Source: Mycolicibacterium rhodesiae JS60 (GTDB taxonomy: Bacteria > Actinomycetota > Actinomycetes > Mycobacteriales > Mycobacteriaceae). From it: a stretch of DNA of 64,000 nucleotides. Below the pieces are notes generated by a model. That model made no database searches, was not told the DNA's origin, and saw nothing but the letters and a program-made list of their open reading frames with translations. A program made the translations under genes and the position numbers. Below, one piece after another: positions 1 through 9,271 of this stretch; position 1 is the stretch's first letter; every line of letters begins with the position of its first letter. The stretch is taken from positions 1,612,001 through 1,676,000 of the forward strand of contig AGIQ01000001.1 in the NCBI GenBank assembly GCA_000230935.2. The letters run 5' to 3'.

Positions 1-293
1 CGTCCTACGGTGGCAGCCGTGCGATATCTTGGTCGCCAATCGGCTCGCAGTTCGGCGCCGCGGTCTGTCGGGCTCGTCGCATCGACCACCGGCACAGTTA
101 GTGTCCAGGGCAGCGGAACCTCTTGCAGCAAGTGCTTACCGGACGTGTCGCGATATTCGACCCCGGCCAATTCGCCGACCGAGTCGGAAAAGATGTCGTA
201 GGTGACGGTGTCCTCTGCACGCGCTAACGGTGCCTGAACCAAGAGCGCGACGACAACGCTCATCACCGCCCCCGTCGAAATTGTCCGCTTCAC
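1..293 (-). CDS. MmpS-like exported protein, 3' end outside the window
   Basis: A GTG start at 293 follows a good ribosome site (AAAGGAG, just upstream on the minus strand), and the frame stays open to the left edge (97 codons). The N-terminus is a signal peptide or membrane anchor (MKRTISTGAVMSVVVALLVQ, then APLARA). The mature part has VTYDIFSD, VEYRDTSG and VPLPWTLTV, resembling the periplasmic beta-domain of mycobacterial MmpS proteins, which partner MmpL lipid exporters. It is the last visible gene of the minus-strand mce cluster. Whether an mmpL follows cannot be seen. The family call is from motif memory only. Confidence 0.6.
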   Translation of the reverse strand, partial: MKRTISTGAVMSVVVALLVQAPLARAEDTVTYDIFSDSVGELAGVEYRDTSGKHLLQEVPLPWTLTVPVVDATSPTDRGAELRADWRPRYRTAATVG

Positions 294-346
294 GGAGCTC
301 CTTTCAGCGGCAAAACGCTGAGAACATCGAGTTGGATAGCACGGGC

Positions 347-859
347 CTATGCAGCCAGGACAACCGTGGTCAAGATGAGGTCCTTCTTCGCGTTGTATAA
401 GGCACTTACGCCGAAATCGGTGTAAGTGCAATCCTGGATTTTGGCAAACCCCTGCAGCAATAACGCCTTTATCGAGTCGCTGTCGGATTTCGCGGCACCC
501 GACAATATTGTCGACTTGCTGCCGGCATAGCCGAGGTCCTTCAGCAGCGGTAGCGCATCGGTCTCCGGAACAGCCCGCGACGCGTTGTTGATCCACACGT
601 CGGTGGTGTTGTTGACTTTCTCGGCCACTTGATCTGCTACCGCGTCAGAGCGTAGCGGGTTGCATACCGTCGCTCGGGTTGCCATCACCGCGGCCCGTAG
701 GTTGTCGGCGGTACCGGCCCGAGCAGGGGCCGCCATCGAGACGCTTGCGATTGTCAATGCGGTTGCGGTCAGGCATGTCCCAAGCTGTGCGCGGCGGTTG
801 GGTGCTGCGTGGCCCCGGAAAAAGGGGAGGGCGGGCATAACGGATCGCTGCGTCGTCAT
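347..859 (-). CDS. Exported protein of unknown function beside the mce operon
   Basis: 170 codons from the ATG at 859, chosen over the longer frame (901) because GGAGAA lies just upstream. Signal peptide with AAPARA cleavage site near residue 48. The mature domain of about 120 residues has two cysteines (TVCNPLRS and QDCTYTDFGVS) that could form a disulphide, and ends in LTTVVLAA. The pattern of conserved Asn/Trp (TDVWINNASR) and the end resemble small mycobacterial exported proteins with a CAP-like character, but I cannot assign a function. Its place next to mce-associated genes suggests a cell-envelope role. Confidence 0.65.
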   Translation of the reverse strand: MTTQRSVMPALPFFRGHAAPNRRAQLGTCLTATALTIASVSMAAPARAGTADNLRAAVMATRATVCNPLRSDAVADQVAEKVNNTTDVWINNASRAVPETDALPLLKDLGYAGSKSTILSGAAKSDSDSIKALLLQGFAKIQDCTYTDFGVSALYNAKKDLILTTVVLAA

Positions 860-884
860 CTTTTCTCCACTTCGCATGAGCGTC

Positions 885-1523
885 TCACTGTTCGCACACA
901 TGCGAGCGGTGGATGTCGCTGCCCCAGCGCTTCGCCTTCTGCACCGACGGCCCGGTGAACCAAGCGGGTTGATGCGCTAGAACTCCGTTGTTGACGTTGA
1001 ACAGCTGCTCCCACAATTTGAAGAACGCCTCGCCCTCGTAGATGGGAAAGTAATTGTCGCCGTATGGATTCTGCGCTTGGGTCAGAGACAGGACTCGCGG
1101 CGTCAGAAAGTCAACCGCTTGACGGATATTGTCGGAGACGATGTCGACCTGCTGCTGAATATCGTCGCGGGTGTAGTCGAAATCCTTGCCGTCAGGGCCG
1201 ATCCGGTTGTACTGCAGCCTGTCGATTTGAGCACGGAGCGTGGCGTACTGAGCGTTGTACCACTGACACATTTCACTCATCGCTCTTATGTCGGAATCGG
1301 TGACCTTATTCCTCGTTTGGTCATACGGAAACGGGAATTTCGGGGACCACGTCGAGGCTGTCGGTGTGATGACGGGGAGCGGCCGGATCAAGGAACTGTC
1401 GGAAGGCGGGCTAGGAAGGGGGACTGGGTCGTCCGGTTCAGCATCTGACGGTGGTCCCATCACGACGCCCACAGCCAACAACATCACTGCGCAGCCCGCT
1501 GCGGCGGCACCGCGGCGAACCAT
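885..1523 (-). CDS. Mce-associated exported protein
   Basis: About 212 codons from the ATG at 1523. An in-frame CTG about 15 bases upstream sits at better spacing behind AGAAAGGGG, so the start is uncertain. One hydrophobic segment (residues 10-25, AGCAVMLLAVGVVMG) is a signal peptide or anchor. A Pro/Ser-rich linker follows, then a soluble helical domain (MCQWYNAQYATLRAQIDRLQ). It lies between another secreted protein and the Mce-associated membrane protein, all on the mce strand, so it probably belongs to the same envelope import machinery. No enzymatic motif is seen. Confidence 0.65.
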   Translation of the reverse strand: MVRRGAAAAGCAVMLLAVGVVMGPPSDAEPDDPVPLPSPPSDSSLIRPLPVITPTASTWSPKFPFPYDQTRNKVTDSDIRAMSEMCQWYNAQYATLRAQIDRLQYNRIGPDGKDFDYTRDDIQQQVDIVSDNIRQAVDFLTPRVLSLTQAQNPYGDNYFPIYEGEAFFKLWEQLFNVNNGVLAHQPAWFTGPSVQKAKRWGSDIHRSHVCEQ

Positions 1524-1567
1524 ACGAGTCGTCGCCAGTGCCCCTTTCTCTAGGCGCCCAACACGTA

Positions 1568-2248
1568 TCACTTCGGCTCCATCGCTGAACCAATTCCGCC
1601 GACGTCGGTGATCTGCCAACCATTGTTGCTATCGATTGTGGTGCTGTACGTGGCCGTGGACTGCAGAGCCTCCGGCGCCTGCACCGTCTTCGTCTGCACG
1701 CTGACGAAGCTGTCAACGACGTAAACGCCACCCGTGCTCGATCTGACCTTGGCCACCAAGGGTTTCGCAGTCGAACTCCATTCCAGCGGCACTAAAACCT
1801 GTTCCATGGATGTACCCGCATCGGAGAGCTTTTTGTTGAGCTCCGGGCTGGTTCCTGCAACGAGTTTGACCTTCCAGCCCTGAAGATCCTTGAAATCCAT
1901 CGTCGCGGCGTTCACAGCGTAGTCGAGGGCGATCTTCTCGGCGTGCGCATCATCCTTTGATTGTGTGTTCAGGGCGTTGATTTGTTGGCGCGCATCGAAG
2001 TACAACCAACCCATGCTGGCTACTGCAACCACCAGTGCCACGAGCAGCGCAGTGAGGATCAGACCCCGCACACTCACCGAAACCGACTTCGGTCGGCGGG
2101 GTAGCTTCACGCCGTCGGCTGTGTCCGTAACCTCCGCCTCGGATAGATGGACCGGCTTCAGGTCGGTTGTATCCGGTTGGGAGGCAGTTGTATCGACCGC
2201 TGTGCCGCGGTCGAGCGCTCCCGTTGCTGCTGTTCCATTGTCGGTCAT
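1568..2248 (-). CDS. Mce-associated membrane protein (Mas type)
   Basis: 226 codons from the ATG at 2248, preceded by GAGAAAGG. Layout: about 60 acidic, Thr-rich cytoplasmic residues, one transmembrane helix (GLILTALLVALVVAVASMGW), then a periplasmic domain of about 130 residues with the SNTF2/Tim44-like pattern of Mce-associated proteins (KIALDYAVNAATMDFKD, WSSTAKPLVAKVRSSTGG). Such proteins are encoded directly after mceF in actinobacteria and are thought to stabilise or assist the Mce transporter. It starts 46 bases after mceF, consistent with the same operon. Confidence 0.8.
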   Translation of the reverse strand: MTDNGTAATGALDRGTAVDTTASQPDTTDLKPVHLSEAEVTDTADGVKLPRRPKSVSVSVRGLILTALLVALVVAVASMGWLYFDARQQINALNTQSKDDAHAEKIALDYAVNAATMDFKDLQGWKVKLVAGTSPELNKKLSDAGTSMEQVLVPLEWSSTAKPLVAKVRSSTGGVYVVDSFVSVQTKTVQAPEALQSTATYSTTIDSNNGWQITDVGGIGSAMEPK

Positions 2249-2294
2249 TGTGTAGCCTTTCTCGATTTGCGCCCCGACGGGCACCCCATCGCCG

Positions 2295-3248
2295 TCACGG
2301 CCGCACACGCAGCGTGATGGCCCCCTCGGCCGGCACCTGCTGCAGGAAGTGGTCCAGGATCTGGCCGGTGTCGAAGTTCATCAGAACCGCGGCGATGGTG
2401 TTGAGCTTGGGTTGAAACGCCTCACCCAGCACTTTGAGGTCACCGCCACGATCATCCAAAAGGGTCTGAACGCGTGCAAGGAGATTGTTGAGATTTGTGA
2501 CGCCTTCCGGCTCGTCACGAGATACGAGTACTACGAATTGCTTGTAGTAGTCTTGCCAGCGCTCGCCGATTGCCACGGCAGTCGGCGTGAGGCTCGTCAA
2601 ATTGGAACTCACCCATTCGGCATTCTGGAGCAGCGTCTGGAAATTGCTTAGCAGTGCTCGCCCTTGACCGTTCATGCTGCTGGCCATGTTGTTGACGAGG
2701 GTGCTGGCGCGCGAGAGGTTGGGAAGTACGTTGACTGGATCTGGTAGTGCGGCACGGGACTCGCCGATGATGCGTGCGAGAGCGTCCGGGTGGAGCTGAT
2801 CGAGTACTCGGACGACGCTTGTCGCCAATTCAGAGATCGATGGCGGCTGGACCACCGATTTCGTTGAGATACGTTGATTATTCTCCAGTGTCGGTCCACC
2901 GTCGCTGCGAGGCAGCAGTTGAATGTAAGACTCGCCGAGTGCGGATAAGTTCTGAAGTTGCACCTCCGTGTCGACCGGAATCCGGTATTGACCATCGACG
3001 TAAAAATCGATGGACGCCGCGTCGATGGACGTCGTGATGTCGGTCACCTCGCCCACGGGCACACCACGCAGTAGGACTCTCGCGCCGGTGGCGACACCGT
3101 TGAGCTCGGGAACGTCCATGGACAGGTTGGTTCGGTGAGAAGGCGGGCTGACCCGGAGTCCGAGCGTCGCGAAGTAGGCCAATACGATGGCGATGATGAC
3201 GCCAAAAGTCACGTAGGAGATGACGTCGCGCAATCTGACGGCGTTCAC
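2295..3248 (-). CDS. mceF: MceF, lipid-binding subunit of Mce transporter
   Basis: 317 residues: N-terminal membrane helix (residues 12-31, VTFGVIIAIVLAYFATLGL), MlaD/Mce domain (about 35-115, with VATGARVLLRGVPVGEVTDI) and a long alpha-helical tail (about 150-310). Mce subunits form a heterohexameric periplasmic tube that carries lipids from the outer envelope to the YrbE permease. The start overlaps the end of mceE by four bases, as elsewhere in this operon. It is short for MceF, which is often over 400 residues; the usual low-complexity C-terminal extension is missing. The letter F is assigned by gene order. Confidence 0.9.
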   Translation of the reverse strand: MNAVRLRDVISYVTFGVIIAIVLAYFATLGLRVSPPSHRTNLSMDVPELNGVATGARVLLRGVPVGEVTDITTSIDAASIDFYVDGQYRIPVDTEVQLQNLSALGESYIQLLPRSDGGPTLENNQRISTKSVVQPPSISELATSVVRVLDQLHPDALARIIGESRAALPDPVNVLPNLSRASTLVNNMASSMNGQGRALLSNFQTLLQNAEWVSSNLTSLTPTAVAIGERWQDYYKQFVVLVSRDEPEGVTNLNNLLARVQTLLDDRGGDLKVLGEAFQPKLNTIAAVLMNFDTGQILDHFLQQVPAEGAITLRVRP

Positions 3249-4246
3249 GGCGTTGCCCCCAAAATCCTGAGCACCTCTTGGACGTTCCCCGACAATTCCC
3301 GGCCGTCAGGCCCAATTATCGAAGTGATGTTGATTGCCGGATACTTATCAACAGGGAGGAAAAAGTCAGTAAACAACTGGCGGTACTTCGGTATTTCGGC
3401 TTCACCGGCCACTTTCGACTGCTGCAGTGCGCCTACGGAATTGGCCAGTGAATTAAGGAACGGAATCAACCAGTATCCACCGAGGGTGATGCTGCCAATG
3501 CCGGGAAGGATTGTGGATGTGTAATTCGTGATGAAAACGAACCTTTCGTACCCACGTTGCCCCGTCGGCGAGAACACGTATTGCAACTCCGGGATATGGC
3601 CGTTCACGACCTCTGCAGTCTTTGAAACTCCGTCGAGCAGTTGGTCAACCTGGTCGATGTTCGCCGATAGAGCAGAGAGGTCGGTTGTGACCCGACTCGT
3701 CAGCGTTCGTACCTCGTCGCTGGACGGCACTACTCGGTTGACGCGAACAATGGTGTTCTGCGCTCTTTGGATGGACCCGCTGGAGATGAAGTTCGCGAGG
3801 CTCGCGATGGTGTCCTCTAGCTGTGGTGGGGACGTGGTTTGGTCTACGGGGATGATCGAGCCCGGAGCGAGCGCAGGTGCCGGCGCACCACCTATCGACG
3901 GTCGCTCTAGAGCGACGTAAATGTCGCCCAGCACGGTCGCCTGCTGCAACACCGGATGAATGTCCGATGGGACGACGACACCGGGACCGATACGTGCGGT
4001 GACATTGACCTCCTTGCTTGCCAGGGCCACCTTGGAGACCACTCCCACGGGCACGCCGTCGAGCACTACCTTTGCGCGTTCTGGCAAATTCAGGATGCTG
4101 TCGAATTGCATGATGACGTCGTATCCGCCGCTATATGACGGGCCCGGCTGCGGTAACGCGTTGACGTCGAGGGAGGTACAGGATGACACCGTGAGGACAC
4201 CGGCCGTCGCGACGGCTATGGCGACTGGCCGGAATCGCACCGTCAT
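3245..4246 (-). CDS. mceE: MceE, lipoprotein subunit of Mce transporter
   Basis: 333 residues. The N-terminus is a lipoprotein signal (AGVLTVSSC, Cys near residue 23), matching the usual lipoprotein position in mce operons (LprK-type). The Mce domain follows (about 45-125, with LPERAKVVLDGVPVGVVSKV), then a helical domain with a run of heptad-like segments (TDLSALSANIDQVDQLLDG). It overlaps mceD and mceF by four bases each, so the subunits are probably translationally coupled. It is inferred to form one of six chains of the lipid-conducting tube. Confidence 0.9.
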   Translation of the reverse strand: MTVRFRPVAIAVATAGVLTVSSCTSLDVNALPQPGPSYSGGYDVIMQFDSILNLPERAKVVLDGVPVGVVSKVALASKEVNVTARIGPGVVVPSDIHPVLQQATVLGDIYVALERPSIGGAPAPALAPGSIIPVDQTTSPPQLEDTIASLANFISSGSIQRAQNTIVRVNRVVPSSDEVRTLTSRVTTDLSALSANIDQVDQLLDGVSKTAEVVNGHIPELQYVFSPTGQRGYERFVFITNYTSTILPGIGSITLGGYWLIPFLNSLANSVGALQQSKVAGEAEIPKYRQLFTDFFLPVDKYPAINITSIIGPDGRELSGNVQEVLRILGATP

Positions 4247-5334
4247 CGGTTAGCTGCCTGAGTCAGAACGTACTGGAGCAGCGCAACGTCTATTGCGTAT
4301 GGCGTTCCCTTCACATTCGCGCAACTGCCCGGCATCGACGCATTCATGAGGTTGCACTGAAGGACACCATCGGGTGTGCGGAGCCGATACAGCGGCGGCC
4401 GATAGTGCAGAGTGAAGTCTTGACTATTCGCAAGGTTTACCAGTCCGTTGAGCACGCGTGGCGTCACATTCAATAGGCTTGCGTAGAAGGGGGCGCGTGG
4501 GGTGGCCTTCCTGACAACGACCGATAGCGCATCGAGCAATTGCTGTATTTGCGGACCCAATTCCTTCTCAATGGCGGAGGCGGCATCGAGGACGGGAATG
4601 AGCCCGTCGAATGCTTCATCCCCTCCTAAGAGAGTTTCGCTAAGGTCTCGTGCGACAGAATGGACAGCATCGCCGAATACTCCTTTTAGCGTCGGCTCGA
4701 TCTCAACCAACATGGCCGTCAATTGGTTGAGATTGGTGGTGATGGAGCCCAGGTCACCAATCGCCTGGTCGGGTGAGTCCACTACTGAGGACGTGGTGGT
4801 CAGCAGCTTGTTGGCGTTTGGCCCCTGATTGCGGAGCGCCTGGTCCACACCATTGACGACTGCACCCATATTGTCCGAACCGGGTGGGCTGATCGCATTG
4901 ATGAAGTCGGTATTCGACCCAATTACTTCGGACAGACTCTTCGGGGTCAACGACCGGCTCAGAGGAATGCAACTCCCCGGAGCGAGGTGGGGCCCCGCGT
5001 CGTCATAGGTGCCGACGAGTTCCAATGCTCTGTTGGCGAGAATTGAGGTAGACCTGGTGACCGCCTTCGCCTCCGCCGGCACCAGCTGCCCGCCGTCGAT
5101 GGTGAAATCAACGCGGACGGACTGCGTCGACGGAGTTATGGCAGCGACCTTGCCGATCGGGTAACCCATGTGAGTGACCGGGTTGTCCACATATAGTCCG
5201 ACGCTGTCGGGCATGATCGCGCAGTAGCTAATAGCCTGTGCCTTGGTAGATGTCGCGCACGAGGCGGAGCAGAGCGCGACGGTCAGGACGACGACTGCGG
5301 ACGACGCCCGCCGGAACACACGTGGCGCGGCCAT
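4243..5334 (-). CDS. mceD: MceD, subunit of Mce transporter with lipoprotein-like N-terminus
   Basis: 363 residues from the ATG at 5334, which overlaps the mceC stop by one base. The frame is open ten codons further upstream, but that would overlap mceC more. Residues 5-25 form a signal segment ending CSASC, a weak lipobox, which is unusual because only MceE normally carries one. The Mce domain (about 35-115, THMGYPIGKVAAITPST) is followed by a helical tail. Cysteines near the C-terminus (LQCNLMNASMPGSC) may pair. Assignment to D rests on order. Confidence 0.85.
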   Translation of the reverse strand: MAAPRVFRRASSAVVVLTVALCSASCATSTKAQAISYCAIMPDSVGLYVDNPVTHMGYPIGKVAAITPSTQSVRVDFTIDGGQLVPAEAKAVTRSTSILANRALELVGTYDDAGPHLAPGSCIPLSRSLTPKSLSEVIGSNTDFINAISPPGSDNMGAVVNGVDQALRNQGPNANKLLTTTSSVVDSPDQAIGDLGSITTNLNQLTAMLVEIEPTLKGVFGDAVHSVARDLSETLLGGDEAFDGLIPVLDAASAIEKELGPQIQQLLDALSVVVRKATPRAPFYASLLNVTPRVLNGLVNLANSQDFTLHYRPPLYRLRTPDGVLQCNLMNASMPGSCANVKGTPYAIDVALLQYVLTQAANR

Positions 5335-6314
5335 CAGCACGGGCTCCCCGGGACGGGCATGCAAAGGTCGGTCGCGAGCAGTCCAGGTTCTGCGTTCTGT
5401 GCGTCGAGAATCCGGTCGAACAAATTCTGAACTCGCCTAAGGGCACGTATCGTCAACCCGTTGCGTTCTACGAATAACTTACCCCTGTCCAGAAAGGTCC
5501 GTACTCGCTCAATAAACTCAAGACGGTGGCTTTCAAAGAAATCGCCGAGGGGCTTGAGCGCGAGGAGGACATCGCCAAGACCTTGGACCATGCTGGACAC
5601 GCCACCCTCATAAATGACCAACGTTTGAGTCAAGATCGAAACTTTCCTCACAAGTTGGGCGAATTTGTCGCGGTAATTGGACATCGCCTGGATGTACTCG
5701 TCCGACGTATTGAGAATGTTCGTCACCTGGTCCCGCTGTCTATCGATCGTTGACATCAATTTGTTGCCAGCGTCGATGACGGTCGAGACGACCTGGACGT
5801 TCGTCCCGGTCAAGCCGTGTGAGATTTGATCGAGCGACTCCTTGATAGGTGCGGTGTTGACATTGTCGGTGATCTTCGTGGTGTCGGTCAGAGCGCGGAT
5901 TAGGCTGTACGGCATCGTCACGCGTGAATGCGGAATGATTTGCTTGCCTAACGGGGTGCTACCCATCGAAGCAAGATTGACGTAGTACCCGCCGACCACG
6001 GTGAGCATCCGAACCTCGATTTGCGACTGATCGCCAACGAAGGCGTCGTCCTCGATCTTTGCGGTGACCAACACCTGGTTTGGTTCCAGTTTCAGCCCTG
6101 TCACGGTGCCTACTTTGATGCCGGCCATTCGCACCTCATCTCCGGTACGGATCGCGGCTGCGTCGTCTGTGTAGAACGAGACACTCTGGCTGATACCCGG
6201 AGTGTTGTAGTACACGTACGTCAGAACCAGCGCCACTATGGTCGCGACCACCATCGCCCCGAGACCCCAGGTGATTGGGTTGCGCAGAAGGTTCGTCGAT
6301 TTCAGCGATTGCAT
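5334..6314 (-). CDS. mceC: MceC, subunit of Mce transporter
   Basis: 326 residues from the ATG at 6314; the frame is open to 6383 but that lies deep inside mceB. One membrane helix (about 14-34), Mce domain (about 40-115, IRTGDEVRMAGIKVGTVTGL), then a long helical region. The C-terminus DLCMPVPGSPC holds two cysteines. It overlaps mceB by 13 bases and touches mceD by one. Typical MceC proteins are longer with Pro-rich tails; this one has none. It is inferred to be one of the six tube-forming chains. Confidence 0.85.
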   Translation of the reverse strand: MQSLKSTNLLRNPITWGLGAMVVATIVALVLTYVYYNTPGISQSVSFYTDDAAAIRTGDEVRMAGIKVGTVTGLKLEPNQVLVTAKIEDDAFVGDQSQIEVRMLTVVGGYYVNLASMGSTPLGKQIIPHSRVTMPYSLIRALTDTTKITDNVNTAPIKESLDQISHGLTGTNVQVVSTVIDAGNKLMSTIDRQRDQVTNILNTSDEYIQAMSNYRDKFAQLVRKVSILTQTLVIYEGGVSSMVQGLGDVLLALKPLGDFFESHRLEFIERVRTFLDRGKLFVERNGLTIRALRRVQNLFDRILDAQNAEPGLLATDLCMPVPGSPC

Positions 6315-7306
6315 AGCACCACCCGTTGACCGTTCAATAACACGTCCATCGTCTCTGGCAGTTGAAAGTTGCCGTGTGAACACGGCTCCACGGCGGTTTC
6401 GTCGTTACCCGGCGGCGGGACGTTCTCGTTGATCACGGGCACCAATTTGAACGCGTCGAAGAAGTTGTCAAGATTGCTCGAAGCTCGGTCAAGTGCTTCG
6501 TCGACGTTGATTCCATTTCTGAATCCAGCGTTGTGCAGTAGACGCACAACCGGATCGAAGAAATCTTTACCGTAGAGAAAGTCTTTGCGAAACTCATCTA
6601 GAACCGTGTTGGCCCGGTCGATTGGTTGACCTAATTGGTCAATGATGTGGATGAATTTCTCGGACGTTCCCCCGATTGCGTCGGCTATATCTGATAAGTT
6701 CCGCATCAGTGTCGCTATCACCTGTTGGCGGTCCGCCACCAATTCGGTCAGCCTTCGAATGCTTTTCAGAAGTGGCGCCAACCCACTGCCGTCCCCGGTC
6801 AAGAAAGATGCCGCATTGGCGGTGAAGGTGTTTATCTCGTCGGGGCTCAAGGTGGCAAGCACGGGTTGCAGGCCATTGAAGAGTGCGGTCACGTCGAAGG
6901 ATGGCTGTGTCATCGAGGTGGGCACTTGCGTCACCAAGTCAGCCGGACGGTATCCCTCTGCAGCGTTCGTCACATCGACGTAGCGAACACCGGTCAAGGC
7001 CTGAAATTTGATTGCGAGCCTCGTGTCCTTTACGACACCGTATTTCTGGTCCAGAGTGAACCTGACTTGGGCGACGTTTTGTCCATTGATGCGTGCGAGG
7101 TCGAGGTTCTCGATCTTTCCTACGCGAACGCCGCGGACACGCACGTCGCCGTCGGGATGAAGCCCGGACGCGTCCGTGAATTCCGCTATGTAGGTCCGGG
7201 TTTCGATCGCCACAGGATTTTTGAGGGTGTTTGCGAGTAAGGCGAAGAGTACGGCCGAGATAGCGATGGCCACACCGATACGCCACAGGGTGGCTGTCGG
7301 CTTCAT
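6302..7306 (-). CDS. mceB: MceB, subunit of Mce transporter
   Basis: 334 residues: N-terminal helix (about 8-27, IGVAIAISAVLFALLANTL), Mce domain (about 35-120, with LHPDGDVRVRGVRVGKIENL), and a helical domain including RQQVIATLMRNLSDIADAIGG. The C-terminus ends with LNGQRVVLCNR, a pattern seen in MceB proteins. The start overlaps mceA by four bases. It acts with the other Mce chains and the YrbE permease in lipid import across the envelope. Confidence 0.88.
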   Translation of the reverse strand: MKPTATLWRIGVAIAISAVLFALLANTLKNPVAIETRTYIAEFTDASGLHPDGDVRVRGVRVGKIENLDLARINGQNVAQVRFTLDQKYGVVKDTRLAIKFQALTGVRYVDVTNAAEGYRPADLVTQVPTSMTQPSFDVTALFNGLQPVLATLSPDEINTFTANAASFLTGDGSGLAPLLKSIRRLTELVADRQQVIATLMRNLSDIADAIGGTSEKFIHIIDQLGQPIDRANTVLDEFRKDFLYGKDFFDPVVRLLHNAGFRNGINVDEALDRASSNLDNFFDAFKLVPVINENVPPPGNDETAVEPCSHGNFQLPETMDVLLNGQRVVLCNR

Positions 7307-8409
7307 GGCCGGTTCCCGGTGGCGATACCGAGCGGCGCCGCCACCCCGGGGATGCTGTCCAAAAGGATTTGAACCGAAATTGCGCGCTGTTCACCGTTGC
7401 CGGCATAGAGCCTCTCGAATCGGGAACGCAATTCGGCGAGTTTTTGAGCGATGTCCTCAGGTCGCAATAACACGGGTCCCGTGTCGGTAATGGCCTTGAG
7501 TCCAGAAATCAGCGGCATGAGATCATCGACATGACTGCTGACGAGTTGACCCACGGAGGCAAAGAGCCCTTTCTGGATTACATCCAAGGTCGGAGGGTAG
7601 CTTTTCTGAAAGTGCGCCTCCGACATGTCGCCCAGACTTTGGGTCTGTGCGTGTTGTAGATAGGGAAACTCGTACCTCGGGCCGCTCGACGCTGCATCCA
7701 CGGTGACCCCGGGGTAGTAGTTGTAATCGATCAGTCGCCTAGCCCCTACCAACGCCGCGTCAGTGAACGGCGGGAACGCTGCGACCGCTGACGACAGGTT
7801 CGTCAGCAGCCGCTCGGTGGGTACCGTCTGTACCGCCTCGACCGCCCGTGTGACCGTCACCGCGGTTTCGAACAGAGGGTTGAGTCCGTCGGTGTAGCGG
7901 GTCACTCGATCGATGACGGTGATGAGCTGTGGCGTCAAAGAACTCTCGGTGACATTCCCGAGCTGATAAAGCAACTCTGAAAGAGTGAAGTTTCCCGTCG
8001 GCACCAGGTTGAGCTGAGCGCCATCGCGAAGTGGTTGGCCACCCGAAACCGGGATCACATTGATACCCGGCACACCAAAGTAGTTGATGGGCCGGAAATC
8101 GATATTCATGGCGTCGGTAAGGCCGCGAACCGGCAGGCTCTGTAGCTCAGTGAAGAGCTTGACGCCGCCCGCGGTATTGGTCACGTTAGTGACGTGGCCA
8201 ACTTTGACGCCGTGCAGGACGAGTGCTGTTCCCGCCTCAACGCCTTGTCCCACATACGGCGTGGTGATCGCAACGGAGAATACGCCTTTGGGTCGCCCGC
8301 CGAACGGGTTGATCACGATCAGGCAGGCAACCACGGCGAGGCATAGCACCATGGCAGCGCCGATAGCGGTCAAGACGTGGTCCTGGCGCTGAGACGATCC
8401 TTTTAACAT
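7303..8409 (-). CDS. mceA: MceA, subunit of Mce transporter
   Basis: 368 residues: N-terminal helix (about 14-35, AIGAAMVLCLAVVACLIVIN), Mce domain (about 40-120, VEAGTALVLHGVKVGHVTNV), then a helical region with GPRYEFPYLQHAQ. It is the first mce gene after yrbEB, with a 10-base gap. MceA proteins were first studied as the mycobacterial cell-entry protein but are now regarded as lipid-transport subunits. Which lipid this copy carries cannot be read from sequence. Its tail is shorter than in most MceA proteins. Confidence 0.9.
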   Translation of the reverse strand: MLKGSSQRQDHVLTAIGAAMVLCLAVVACLIVINPFGGRPKGVFSVAITTPYVGQGVEAGTALVLHGVKVGHVTNVTNTAGGVKLFTELQSLPVRGLTDAMNIDFRPINYFGVPGINVIPVSGGQPLRDGAQLNLVPTGNFTLSELLYQLGNVTESSLTPQLITVIDRVTRYTDGLNPLFETAVTVTRAVEAVQTVPTERLLTNLSSAVAAFPPFTDAALVGARRLIDYNYYPGVTVDAASSGPRYEFPYLQHAQTQSLGDMSEAHFQKSYPPTLDVIQKGLFASVGQLVSSHVDDLMPLISGLKAITDTGPVLLRPEDIAQKLAELRSRFERLYAGNGEQRAISVQILLDSIPGVAAPLGIATGNRP

Positions 8410-8419
8410 CGAATACTCA

Positions 8420-9271
8420 CTACCCTTTGAATACGAATTCGGGCCTGATACCCCACAACAGCACGGTCGTCATAAAATCCAAGACGACGATTGTGACCAG
8501 ACTTGCGCGCACGGCTCGGCCCGAGGCCATGCCGACACCGACCGGGCCACCCGACGCGAAATATCCGTAGTAGCAATGGATCAACGTCACCGCAACGCAG
8601 TAGATACTCAACTTGAGAGTTGAGTAAGCGAGGTCGATCGGGTTCAGGAACTGGACGAAGTAGTGGTTGTACGTACCGCCGGGTTCGCCATTGAAGAGGA
8701 CTACCACCATCTCAATCGTGTAGAAGACTCCCATGACTGTCAGGAGGTAGCCGGGGACTACGCACGTTAGTGCGCCAATCAGGCGAGTGCCGACGACGAA
8801 GGGGATGGGCCGCAAACCAATTGCCTCGACGGCGTCAATCTCTTCCGAGATGCGCATCGCACCGATCTCTGCGGTCATTCGCGTACCCGCTTGCGACATG
8901 AACGCGATCCCAGCGACGATCGGCCCAAGAACGCGAACCGCCCCGATTCCGCCGATGATGCCCGACAGCGATCCGAAACCCAGAATATTCAATACTGCGA
9001 GTGCCTCGATGCCCAATGAAGCGCCAGTCGCCACGCCGAGGAGAAGCAAGACGCTGATGGTGCCGCCGTCGACGATCAGCGACCCTCGGCCCCAGGCCAT
9101 GTTGATCGTCGCTGCCAAGGTCTGCCGGGAGTATCGACGGATGGTGAGTGGCAGATACCAGAACACCTGGCCGATGAACAAGGTCCACTGCCCGAACCCG
9201 CGCAGCGGCTTTTGGAATGCCTTTACGGACGCTGAGCGTGCGCGTCCGTAAACGGAAGGAGACGCGATCAC
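8420..9271 (-). CDS. yrbEB: YrbEB, MlaE-type permease of Mce transporter
   Basis: 283 residues with five or six membrane helices and the MlaE-family core (SQAGTRMTAEIGAMRISEEIDAVEAIGL), the coupling helix that contacts the ATPase. HCYYGYFASGGPVGVGMASG near the C-terminus is diagnostic of YrbEB. The GTG start overlaps the yrbEA stop by four bases (GTGA). With YrbEA it forms the inner-membrane channel; the MceG ATPase is usually encoded elsewhere and is absent here. Confidence 0.92.
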   Translation of the reverse strand: MIASPSVYGRARSASVKAFQKPLRGFGQWTLFIGQVFWYLPLTIRRYSRQTLAATINMAWGRGSLIVDGGTISVLLLLGVATGASLGIEALAVLNILGFGSLSGIIGGIGAVRVLGPIVAGIAFMSQAGTRMTAEIGAMRISEEIDAVEAIGLRPIPFVVGTRLIGALTCVVPGYLLTVMGVFYTIEMVVVLFNGEPGGTYNHYFVQFLNPIDLAYSTLKLSIYCVAVTLIHCYYGYFASGGPVGVGMASGRAVRASLVTIVVLDFMTTVLLWGIRPEFVFKG

